DNA from: SIG440 sp045579055
Lineage (GTDB): Bacteria > Bacillota > Clostridia > Monoglobales > Monoglobaceae
Reading direction: 5' to 3'
Assembly: GCA_045579055.1 (NCBI GenBank)
Contig: JAZNLK010000191.1
Location: 1-13,604, forward strand
DNA length: 13,604 nt
The position numbers and the translations under genes were made by a program. The notes beneath the pieces were generated by a model, which searched no databases, was not told where the DNA came from, and was given only the letters and a program-made list of their open reading frames with translations. Below, in pieces: positions 6,052 through 12,912 of the stretch (position 1 is the first letter of the stretch; the number at the start of each line of letters is the position of its first letter).

Positions 6052-7628
6052 TGAAAAGAATTATTGTCAGCGGAATAAAGTTGCCTGTTTCCCATTGCCG
6101 GGAAGACGTTTTTGAAAAAGCGGAGAAGCTTTTGAAAAGATGCGGTATTCCTGTGGGACAGATGACCATATATAAGCAGTCGCTGGATGCAAGAAGAAAA
6201 AAAGAAATCCATTTTGAGTATTCTGTTTCGGCTGAGTTGTTATCAGAGAAGACAGTGCCAATGGAGCAGAATATCCGTGTTGTGGAGGATGAGAGCGGCT
6301 TTGATGCTCAGACGCTGAGAAAGAACAAATGCGAAAAGAAAAATATTTGTATTGTGGGAAGCGGTCCCTGCGGACTGTTTGCGGCATACATCTTTGCACT
6401 TTGCGGCGTCAATGTAACTGTGTTGGAAAGAGGTTGTGATGTTGACCGCAGAACCGGGAAGATAGATACGTTCTGGAAAACCGGAGTGCTGGATACGGAA
6501 ACCAACATTCAGTTTGGCGAAGGCGGTGCAGGGACTTTTTCTGACGGCAAGCTTAACACCAGAATCGGTGATTCGTTGCAGAAATTTGTTCTTGAAACTT
6601 TCGTAAAGTTCGGAGCACCGCAGGAAATTCTTTACCAGGCAAAACCGCATATCGGCACAGATTATCTGAAGGTATGTGTGAAAAATATGCGAAAAGAAAT
6701 CCAGGCTCTTGGTGGAAGTGTTCTTTTCGAAACAAAGCTTACAGATGTTATAGTAAAGAATGGAGAGGTTGTTGCCGTCGAAATAAACAACTCATCCGTG
6801 ATTGAATGTGATGCATTGATTCTTGCAATCGGTCACAGCAGCAGAGATACCTATGAAATGCTTTTCGGGCACGGAGTTGCAATGGAACAAAAGCCTTTTG
6901 CGGCAGGGGTCAGAATAGAGCATAGCAGAGAGTTTGTAAACCGTATGCAATACGGTGATTTTGTGGATATTGACCTTTTGCCCACGGCGGATTACAGATT
7001 GGCATACAACGGTCCGGAAAGAAGCTGTTACAGTTTTTGTATGTGTCCGGGTGGTGTGGTTGTCAATGCTTCTTCGGAGCCTGAACGGCTGGTGGTGAAT
7101 GGAATGAGTTACCATGACCGAATGGCGGACAACTCAAACAGTGCTTTGATTGTAACTGTGCGGCCGGAGGATTTTGGCGGAGTTTCGCCTCTTGCGGGAA
7201 TAGAATTTCAGCGAAAGTATGAAAGTCTGGCATATAAAACAGGTGGAGGCAAAGGTCCGGTTCAGTTGGTCAAGGATTTTGTCCGCAATAAAGTTTCATC
7301 CGGGTTCGACGGGGTAAGACCTTCGTTTACCGGAAACACCGAGTTTGTGGATTTGCGAGAATGTCTGCCCGGATTCATTTCCGAAACCTTGAAAGAAGGC
7401 TTCCTGGATTTTGACCGAAAAGTAAAAGGCTTTTCGGGCGAAGGTGCAATAATGACAGGAGTGGAAATGCGAACATCCGCACCTTTGAGGATAAAACGTA
7501 ATGAGAATTATGAAAGTGTGAGCCACAAAGGTTTGTATCCTGCCGGAGAAGGTGCAGGATATGCCGGCGGGATTATGAGTGCCGCCATTGACGGTATCAA
7601 GGTGGCAAAACGCATTTTAGAGAGTTGA
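6051..7628 (+). CDS. FAD-dependent oxidoreductase (COG2509-like), substrate unknown
   Basis: The 525-residue protein looks like a cytoplasmic flavoprotein dehydrogenase. A leading domain of about 90 residues precedes the FAD-binding Rossmann fold, whose signature reads ICIVGSGPCGLFAA (99-112; glycines 103, 105, 108) and ends in a ribose-binding acidic residue, E127. NIQFGEGGAGTFSDGKL (152-168) is characteristic of this uncharacterised family. ALILAIGHSSRD (255-266) is the second nucleotide-contact motif, and LYPAGEGAGYAGGIMSAAIDG (495-515) is the C-terminal FAD motif. The start is TTG behind GGGAGG, 21 bases after the cdaR stop, so it is probably co-transcribed with cdaA-cdaR. The family's reaction is not known to me, and I cannot assign one. 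A terminator follows directly. Confidence 0.88.
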   Translation: MKRIIVSGIKLPVSHCREDVFEKAEKLLKRCGIPVGQMTIYKQSLDARRKKEIHFEYSVSAELLSEKTVPMEQNIRVVEDESGFDAQTLRKNKCEKKNICIVGSGPCGLFAAYIFALCGVNVTVLERGCDVDRRTGKIDTFWKTGVLDTETNIQFGEGGAGTFSDGKLNTRIGDSLQKFVLETFVKFGAPQEILYQAKPHIGTDYLKVCVKNMRKEIQALGGSVLFETKLTDVIVKNGEVVAVEINNSSVIECDALILAIGHSSRDTYEMLFGHGVAMEQKPFAAGVRIEHSREFVNRMQYGDFVDIDLLPTADYRLAYNGPERSCYSFCMCPGGVVVNASSEPERLVVNGMSYHDRMADNSNSALIVTVRPEDFGGVSPLAGIEFQRKYESLAYKTGGGKGPVQLVKDFVRNKVSSGFDGVRPSFTGNTEFVDLRECLPGFISETLKEGFLDFDRKVKGFSGEGAIMTGVEMRTSAPLRIKRNENYESVSHKGLYPAGEGAGYAGGIMSAAIDGIKVAKRILES

Positions 7629-7642
7629 ATATAAATGAAATG

Positions 7643-7677
7643 GCAATATCGTTTTTGCGATATTGCTTTTTTCTTTT
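7643..7677 (+). terminator. rho-independent terminator after the FAD oxidoreductase gene
   Basis: GCAATATCG (7643-7651) pairs perfectly with CGATATTGC (7658-7666) around a 6-base loop. Six T and then CTTTT follow. It closes the proS-to-oxidoreductase operon. Confidence 0.93.
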
Positions 7678-7686
7678 AAAAAAGTA

Positions 7687-7715
7687 TTGACATTCGCTTC
7701 TACATAGTGTATAAT
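7687..7715 (+). promoter_or_regulatory. consensus sigma-A promoter for the repressor-protease operon
   Basis: TTGACA (7687-7692), a 17-base spacer and TATAAT (7710-7715) are both perfect consensus boxes. Such a strong promoter fits one normally held down by a repressor. Transcription should start near 7722, inside the spacer of the inverted repeat described separately. Confidence 0.92.
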
Positions 7716-7737
7716 AAAAACAACTTGTAGAAGCGAA
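7693..7737 (+). promoter_or_regulatory. probable BlaI/MecI-type operator (perfect 12-bp inverted repeat)
   Basis: TTCGCTTCTACA (7693-7704) is repeated exactly, inverted, as TGTAGAAGCGAA (7726-7737), with 21 bases between. The left arm lies between the -35 and -10 boxes; the right arm covers the expected transcription start region and approaches the ribosome binding site. TACA and TGTA are the half-site cores known for BlaI/MecI/CopY repressors. The left arm also forms a shorter dyad, TACA-TAG-TGTA (7701-7711), next to the -10 box. Arm centres are 33 bp apart, about three helical turns. Autoregulation by the adjacent repressor is the natural inference. Confidence 0.8.
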
Positions 7738-7749
7738 AGGGTGGTAAAG

Positions 7750-8115
7750 ATGAAAATATCAGAAACAGAAATGGAAATAATGAGGATAATATGGGACAAA
7801 AACGACAAAGTGACAACAAGTGAGCTGGCTGAAAAATTGCCTGACAAAAAGCTTACGACAATTTCAACTCTGGCAGGACGATTGATTGACAAAGGATGCT
7901 TGAGGTCAGAGAAAATCGGCAGATCACACGTTCACAAATATGAAGCATTAATTTCGGAGCAGGATTATCAGGATATGCAAACAAGAGAATTTGTGAAGTC
8001 AATTCACAGGGGGAGTGCAAAAAGCTTGATTTCGGCATTATTTCGAGACGAAGATTTTACCAAAGAGGATATAGATGAATTAAGACGATTCATTGAAGAA
8101 AAGGGTGAGGAATAA
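7750..8115 (+). CDS. BlaI/MecI/CopY-family transcriptional repressor
   Basis: This is a 121-residue winged-helix repressor, the family's normal length. It begins MKISETEMEIMRIIW, the characteristic opening of BlaI/MecI proteins. The DNA-binding domain is about 1-66, with TTISTLAGRLIDKG (36-49) as the recognition helix region and SEKIGRSHVHKYEAL (53-67) as the wing. The dimerisation helices are about 74-121. I chose ATG 7750 because it restores the family N-terminus and lies behind AAAGGGTGG (7736-7744); a GTG at 7741 would fall inside that site. The next gene starts within the stop codon (TAATG), an M56 protease as in blaR1-blaI and mecR1-mecI systems. In those systems the protease leads to inactivation of the repressor. 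No beta-lactamase or PBP2a gene is in the window, so its targets are unknown. Confidence 0.93.
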   Translation: MKISETEMEIMRIIWDKNDKVTTSELAEKLPDKKLTTISTLAGRLIDKGCLRSEKIGRSHVHKYEALISEQDYQDMQTREFVKSIHRGSAKSLISALFRDEDFTKEDIDELRRFIEEKGEE

Positions 8116-10529
8116 TGCTTGAGTTTGTAATTTCATCAACGGTATCCGGCACACTTGTATGCACATTGTTGATTCTGTTCAAGAACAGACTTCTGTCACT
8201 TATGGGAGGAAGGCGGCTGTATTATTTATGTTTGTTTTCCTTGTTGTTGTTTGTTCTTCCCGTGAAAAATCTGGATGAAGCCGTACCTGATTTTGATGCG
8301 GTTAAGTCGGAAAGCTCTGTGACAACAGGGATTAACGTCACAGATAATCGGGGCGGTTCAGGAACGACGAATGCTGCGGTGAGTGAAGTATCGGAAGCAG
8401 ATGTTATTCAGAAGCCTGCAACCAATAACCTGCCGGGTGTGCCCAATATGGTGAGAAGTGAAAATCCCATAATGCTTCAGGAAATATTGGCAGCGGTCTG
8501 GTTTTTGGGCTTTATAATTTCGATAATGCGCTACTTGATTTCGTATTTGCGATTTAAAAGGCGTATATGCAATTTTGAAACATATGCCAAGGTCAACGGT
8601 GTCCGAATTATAAAAAGTCCATTTGTCTTGTCCCCGATAATGTTTGGTTTTTTCAGGCCTATGCTGGCGATTCCTGAGGAAGAAATGAATGAGTCGGATT
8701 ATGAGCTTGCGGTACGTCACGAAATGATGCATTATAAGCATCATGATTCATGGCTCAAACTGTATGCAGTGCTTATAAATTCTGTGTGCTGGTTTAATCC
8801 GGTTACATATTTTATGGTTAATCTTATCGGGGAAGTGTGTGAATATGCCTGTGATGAACAGGTAACCAAGGGAATGGATAAGGAAGGAAAAAGAAGATAC
8901 AGCGAAATGATATTGACGATGGTTTGTCAAAAATCGCCTTCGCTGTCAAGCAATATGGCGAAAAACAAAAAACAACTGATGAGGAGGTTCGAAATGATTA
9001 TGAAGACAAGGAAGAAAAGTATTTTTACAACAATTGTTTGTATGACGGTCATAGTGGTGACGGTTTTGAGCAGCATTTCTTTTGCCAATACGGTCGAACC
9101 CTTTATTTCGTCGTTATTGAACGATGATTATGTTTATATTTCAACCTGGGGCTATAACGGCTATGACAAAGGCTATAATGAGTTTGTTCCCATAGAGAAG
9201 AACGGTGAATATTATTTGCCGTTAAGAGAATTTCTGAACAAGAGTGATGTTGAAAATGATAAGATAAAATACGATGACGGCACAATTACTGTTGAAATAT
9301 GGTCAGACGAGACAACTCTATATTCGCTGGGCTTTCAGGCGGATAGCGATTCGGATTCATCTGAGCCGGAAGAGGTCAGAACAATCCCTTCCGAATATTC
9401 GTGGTCAACAATCTGTAAAATCGGCAGCAAGGAAGTTGAAATTGCGGGAGAAAAACATACGTTGTCTAATGCTCCTTATCTTAAAGACGGAATAACCTAT
9501 GTTCCTTATGAATATTTGAGAAAACTGAAACTGTATGAGAATAAAGCGATGAGTTTAAATTTGCCATTCAACAGACTAAAAAGGACATCAAAATTTACTT
9601 CACTGATGTTGTTTGGCTTTGAAAGTGCGAATGCTGAATATTATACCGATTATATTCAGATGGAAAAACTTTTTGGAGAAAATCCTTTTTCTACTTATTC
9701 GTCTATGACGTATAATGGCAATGCAAGAATATCAAAAACCGGCTATCGTACTGAATTTGAAGCATCATATAATTACTTTGACTTGAATGATGTTGAAAAA
9801 GAAGGAAGCGTGAAAATAAAGTTAAACAAAGTAACTCGTATATACAGCAAGGGCAGTGATTTGGAGGGTCTGTTCACTGTTGAAATTGATGGTGAAACTT
9901 TATATGACAATCAAAAAGGTCGTATTATGCAGCTTCCCATTCCTGCAGGTGACGGAGTGCTGGATTTCCTGACAACACGAGTTAAGATTGGTGAATTAAA
10001 GCTTGATATGTTTTTTAACGGGTTCAATACTGTATCTGAAGAGTATAATGAAAAAGCAAGAGAAGTCGGAAAAATGAGTGAGTATCCTGAAACTGTAAAA
10101 AAATTTATTGTGCCGACAGCTGTTAAATTAAACGGAGTAGAGGTAATGCGTGGCAGTAAGACGCAAAGTAACGTATGGTACAACAAAGAAAGGAAACTTA
10201 TTGATGCAAGTATACAGTTTGATACTTACAACGGAGAAAATGGTGCGGAAATGGAGTTTTACAGAATACACAGCGAGTTGGATTCAAAACTGACCGTCAT
10301 AGACGAAAATACCTTTGCAACCGAACTGTATTTCACCGAAGGAAACAACACGCGTATAGATTCTTTTGATGCAGTTATTACATTTTTGCCTGACGGAAAA
10401 TTTGAACTGAAATCCACAGACGGTAAATATATTATTGAGGGAAGAGCGGAAGAGTTTGTTCCTCAATGGCAGTGGACCGAGGAACAGGAAAAAGCTCCCA
10501 TACCGCAGGTGGTAATGATTGGTGAATGA
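8115..10529 (+). CDS. M56-family (BlaR1/MecR1-like) membrane metalloprotease with an atypical extracytoplasmic sensor region
   Basis: This 804-residue protein is a probable signal-sensing protease that relieves the upstream repressor. Membrane segments are at about 4-22, 35-50, 122-145, 213-238 and 302-323. Between the second and third is a Ser/Thr/Asn-rich stretch (about 52-119). The zinc protease motif HEMMH is at 202-206, and CEYACDEQ (242-249) is the downstream conserved segment expected to give the third ligand. After the last helix come about 480 residues predicted to be outside the cell. Residues about 339-396 and 447-482 (with YYLPLREFLNK and GITYVPYEYLRKL) resemble the repeats called copper amine oxidase N-terminal-like (stalk) domains. 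An acidic insert is at 411-420. The last 320 residues look beta-rich and I do not recognise them. No penicillin-binding SxxK, SxN and KTG set is apparent, so beta-lactam sensing is unlikely. Confidence 0.88.
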   Translation: MLEFVISSTVSGTLVCTLLILFKNRLLSLMGGRRLYYLCLFSLLLFVLPVKNLDEAVPDFDAVKSESSVTTGINVTDNRGGSGTTNAAVSEVSEADVIQKPATNNLPGVPNMVRSENPIMLQEILAAVWFLGFIISIMRYLISYLRFKRRICNFETYAKVNGVRIIKSPFVLSPIMFGFFRPMLAIPEEEMNESDYELAVRHEMMHYKHHDSWLKLYAVLINSVCWFNPVTYFMVNLIGEVCEYACDEQVTKGMDKEGKRRYSEMILTMVCQKSPSLSSNMAKNKKQLMRRFEMIMKTRKKSIFTTIVCMTVIVVTVLSSISFANTVEPFISSLLNDDYVYISTWGYNGYDKGYNEFVPIEKNGEYYLPLREFLNKSDVENDKIKYDDGTITVEIWSDETTLYSLGFQADSDSDSSEPEEVRTIPSEYSWSTICKIGSKEVEIAGEKHTLSNAPYLKDGITYVPYEYLRKLKLYENKAMSLNLPFNRLKRTSKFTSLMLFGFESANAEYYTDYIQMEKLFGENPFSTYSSMTYNGNARISKTGYRTEFEASYNYFDLNDVEKEGSVKIKLNKVTRIYSKGSDLEGLFTVEIDGETLYDNQKGRIMQLPIPAGDGVLDFLTTRVKIGELKLDMFFNGFNTVSEEYNEKAREVGKMSEYPETVKKFIVPTAVKLNGVEVMRGSKTQSNVWYNKERKLIDASIQFDTYNGENGAEMEFYRIHSELDSKLTVIDENTFATELYFTEGNNTRIDSFDAVITFLPDGKFELKSTDGKYIIEGRAEEFVPQWQWTEEQEKAPIPQVVMIGE

Positions 10530-10531
10530 TA

Positions 10532-10678
10532 ATGATATGGTCTGTGTGGATTGATTATAATAAAAAGATAATAACCTTCAGAGAAACTTTTCAGGCGAAG
10601 CAGTTTTTTTTTGAAAACAAAGAAGCCGGGATGAAAAAAATAATTGAGTTGACCTCAAGGGGCTACAGAATCGGTTAA
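10532..10678 (+). CDS. small protein of 48 residues, unrecognised
   Basis: A short open frame begins MIWSVWIDYNKKIITF and ends KIIELTSRGYRIG. The start is rich in aromatic residues (WSVWIDY), suggesting beta strands, and the rest looks helical (about 17-43) with a short final strand. It starts 2 bases after the protease stop, and GGTGA (10521-10525) is a fair ribosome binding site 6 bases before ATG 10532. An in-frame ATG at 10526 overlaps the protease stop but abuts that site. A terminator follows 5 bases after the stop, so the gene fills the space between protease and terminator neatly. The composition looks like a real small protein and I have an impression of similar short clostridial proteins, but I cannot name a family or function. 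Confidence 0.55.
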   Translation: MIWSVWIDYNKKIITFRETFQAKQFFFENKEAGMKKIIELTSRGYRIG

Positions 10679-10683
10679 AAAGT

Positions 10684-10725
10684 ATACCGCACAGTGTTAT
10701 TTATGACTGTGCGGTGTTTATTTTG
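10684..10725 (+). terminator. rho-independent terminator after the small gene
   Basis: ACCGCACAGT (10686-10695) pairs perfectly with ACTGTGCGGT (10706-10715) around a 10-base loop; A10684-T10717 and a T-G wobble extend the stem. The following tract, GTTTATTTT, is T-rich but interrupted, so termination may be somewhat leaky. Confidence 0.82.
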
Positions 10726-10744
10726 GCGAAATGAAAAAAAACAC

Positions 10745-10773
10745 TTGAAGTTGATAGAAAAATAATGTATAAT
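10745..10773 (+). promoter_or_regulatory. sigma-A promoter for the ychF-cmk-plsC-ispH cluster
   Basis: TTGAAG (10745-10750) and TATAAT (10768-10773) are spaced by 17 bases. Transcription should begin near 10780, leaving a short leader of about 38 bases before ychF. Confidence 0.8.
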
Positions 10774-10817
10774 ATATAAGTCTATTTATGGAATAATATA
10801 CGAAAGAGTGATAAATT

Positions 10818-11915
10818 ATGAAACTTGGTATAGTCGGACTTCCAAACGTTGGAAAAAGCACACTTTTTAATGCAATCACACAGGCAGGGGCAGAATCTGC
10901 AAACTATCCCTTCTGTACCATAGAACCCAATGTGGGTACTGTTGCTGTTCCTGACAGCAGACTTGATAAATTGGCTGAAATGTATGACCCTGACAAGGTT
11001 ACTCCTGCGGTAATCGAATTTGTTGATATTGCCGGTCTTGTTAAGGGTGCCAGCAAGGGTGAAGGTCTTGGAAACAAGTTCCTTTCAAATATCCGTGAGG
11101 TTGATGCTATCGTTCACGTAGTACGTGCATTCGAGGATACCAACATTGTTCACGTTGAAGGAAGCGTTGACCCGCTTCGTGATATTGAAACAATAAATCT
11201 TGAACTTATCCTTTCTGACCTTGAAATTATTGCAAGAAGAATTGACCGCCTGAAAAAACAGCTTAAAGGCGGTGACAAAAAGTTCCAGGTTGAAGTTGAT
11301 TTCCTTGAAGGTCTGTCAGCCAAGCTGGAAGAAGGAATAAGTGCAAGAGCACTTGATTATACTGATGATGAGCAGGAATATCTGAAGGAGGTTTCGCTCC
11401 TCAGTCTCAAGCCTGTTATTTATGCTGCAAATGTTGCAGAGGATGATTATGCAAAAGCTGACGATGAAAATCCCTTTGTTGCAAAGATTCGTGAATTTGC
11501 GGCGGCAGAAAAGTCGGAAGTTATGGTTATTTCCGCAAGAATTGAGGAAGAAATTGCAGAATTGGACAAGGATGAAAAACAGATGTTCCTTGAGGAACTG
11601 GGCGCAGAAGAATCGGGACTTGACAAGCTTATCCGTGCCAGCTACAAGCTTTTGGGGCTCATCAGCTATCTGACGGCGGGCAAACCTGAGGTTCGTGCAT
11701 GGACCATCACCAAGGGCACCAAAGCTCCTCAGGCAGCAGGCAAAATCCACACAGATTTTGAGCGTGGATTCATTCGTGCAGAGGTTGTTGCATATGATGA
11801 CCTTATGGAAAACGGAAGTATGGCAGCGGCAAAGGAAAAAGGACTTGTGAGAAGTGAAGGCAAGGAATATACTGTTGAAGATGGGGATATAATTCTATTC
11901 AGATTTAATGTGTAA
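10818..11915 (+). CDS. ychF: redox-regulated ATPase YchF (Obg-family, ribosome-associated)
   Basis: YchF (OLA1) is a conserved cytoplasmic P-loop protein that binds ribosomes and prefers ATP to GTP. The 365-residue product is the normal length. The Walker A motif GLPNVGKS is at 7-14, the switch region around NYPFCTIEPNVG at 29-40, and DIAGLVKGASKGEGLG at 70-85. The usual G4 motif NKxD is replaced by NVAE (205-208), the feature linked to ATP use in this family. A coiled-coil segment lies at about 125-185, and a C-terminal TGS domain at about 283-365, ending VEDGDIILFRFNV. AAAGAGTG (10803-10810) is a modest ribosome binding site before the ATG. It opens the last transcription unit. The next gene follows 23 bases later with no terminator. 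Confidence 0.97.
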   Translation: MKLGIVGLPNVGKSTLFNAITQAGAESANYPFCTIEPNVGTVAVPDSRLDKLAEMYDPDKVTPAVIEFVDIAGLVKGASKGEGLGNKFLSNIREVDAIVHVVRAFEDTNIVHVEGSVDPLRDIETINLELILSDLEIIARRIDRLKKQLKGGDKKFQVEVDFLEGLSAKLEEGISARALDYTDDEQEYLKEVSLLSLKPVIYAANVAEDDYAKADDENPFVAKIREFAAAEKSEVMVISARIEEEIAELDKDEKQMFLEELGAEESGLDKLIRASYKLLGLISYLTAGKPEVRAWTITKGTKAPQAAGKIHTDFERGFIRAEVVAYDDLMENGSMAAAKEKGLVRSEGKEYTVEDGDIILFRFNV

Positions 11916-11938
11916 AGCATATTTGAAAAGGAGTAATT

Positions 11939-12208
11939 ATGGATTATTTTTCAAAAATAAAAAAGACAACAGGTGAAGTTGCATACAAGACTGTGAAAAA
12001 AACTGAAAAAATAATTTCAAATTCAAAAGTTAAATATCGGATTTATGACTATAACATGGAAATTGAAAGTCTTTATGCGAAGATAGGAAGAGAACTGTAT
12101 CTTGCATATATAGAAGACCGTGAGATTTCTGATGTTGTTGAAGAAAAGTGCAGAGAAATTGATGAACTGATAGAAAAAAGAGAAAGTCTCAAAGAAAACC
12201 TTGATTAG
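11939..12208 (+). CDS. small helical protein, function unknown
   Basis: This 89-residue, highly charged, mostly helical protein has no signal peptide or membrane segment. A Lys-rich N-terminus (residues 6-35) is followed by YRIYDYNMEIESLYAKIG (37-54), then a Glu-rich helix with heptad-like spacing (about 64-88), consistent with a coiled coil. It has a single Cys (C71), so it carries no zinc ribbon. AAAAGGAG (11926-11933) is a strong ribosome binding site 5 bases before the ATG. Its position between ychF and cmk without a terminator suggests co-transcription. I do not recognise a named family. A scaffold or cell-envelope accessory role would be a guess. Confidence 0.8.
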   Translation: MDYFSKIKKTTGEVAYKTVKKTEKIISNSKVKYRIYDYNMEIESLYAKIGRELYLAYIEDREISDVVEEKCREIDELIEKRESLKENLD

Positions 12209-12234
12209 TGAATGAGACTCGAAAGGGGATTTTT

Positions 12235-12912
12235 ATGGCTACATTCAAAGTCGCAATTGACGGACCTGCAGGAGCAGGAAAAAGCACAATGGCGAAGGCT
12301 GTGTCAAAGGAATTGGGATTTGTATATATTGATACGGGGGCTATGTACCGTGCTGTGGGACTTGCGGCTTTGCGTGCAGGACTGAAGCCGAATATTGATA
12401 TTGAACAAATCGAAAATATGCTTTCATCGGTTGAGGTTGATATATCTCACGGTGAGGCGGGACAGGAAATTTTTCTGAACGGCGAAAATGTTTCAACTGA
12501 GATACGTATGCCGGAGGTTTCTGTGGCAGCATCGGATGTTTCGAAAATTCCTGCTGTGAGAGCCAAACTGCTTGGCTTGCAGCGTGGCATCGCTGAAAAA
12601 ACTGATGTAATTATGGATGGCAGAGATATCGGAACGGTGGTTCTGCCAAATGCGGACTTGAAAATTTTTCTTACAGCCTCGGTGGAAGAACGTGCAATGC
12701 GCCGCTACACAGAGCTTAAGGAAAAGGGTGTCGATTGTGATTTTGAGGAAGTCAGAAGTGATATGGCATATCGTGACAAAAATGATTCCGAACGTGAAAT
12801 TGCACCCCTGAAGCCTGCAGAAGACAGTGTTCTGATTGATACCACCGGAAAAACCCTTCAGGAGTCAATTGAAATCATTCTTGGAGTAATTCGTGAAAGT
12901 AGAGAAAGATAA
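12235..12912 (+). CDS. cmk: cytidylate kinase
   Basis: Cmk phosphorylates CMP and dCMP with ATP in pyrimidine salvage and nucleotide recycling. From ATG 12235 it is 225 residues and opens MATFKVAIDGPAGAGKST, with the P-loop GPAGAGKS at residues 10-17, followed by the family's DTGAMYRA segment (33-40). MDGRDIGTVVLPNADLKIFLTA, about 127-148, is the hallmark cytidylate kinase region; YRDKNDSERE (178-187) is the lid segment and VLIDTT (199-204) a late family motif. A GTG at 12208 would add nine residues, but AAAGGGG (12222-12228) is 6 bases before ATG 12235, so ATG is preferred. plsC starts inside the stop codon (TAATG). Confidence 0.97.
   Translation: MATFKVAIDGPAGAGKSTMAKAVSKELGFVYIDTGAMYRAVGLAALRAGLKPNIDIEQIENMLSSVEVDISHGEAGQEIFLNGENVSTEIRMPEVSVAASDVSKIPAVRAKLLGLQRGIAEKTDVIMDGRDIGTVVLPNADLKIFLTASVEERAMRRYTELKEKGVDCDFEEVRSDMAYRDKNDSEREIAPLKPAEDSVLIDTTGKTLQESIEIILGVIRESRER

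Noticed and set aside
6067..6735. Several overlapping - strand open frames within the FAD oxidoreductase gene
   Set aside because: Low-complexity, Ser/Phe/His-rich shadows of the real gene with no start signals.
8115..10529. Calling the M56 protein BlaR1 or MecR1 with a beta-lactam sensor
   Set aside because: The protease half fits, but I find no SxxK, SxN and KTG active-site set in the extracytoplasmic region.
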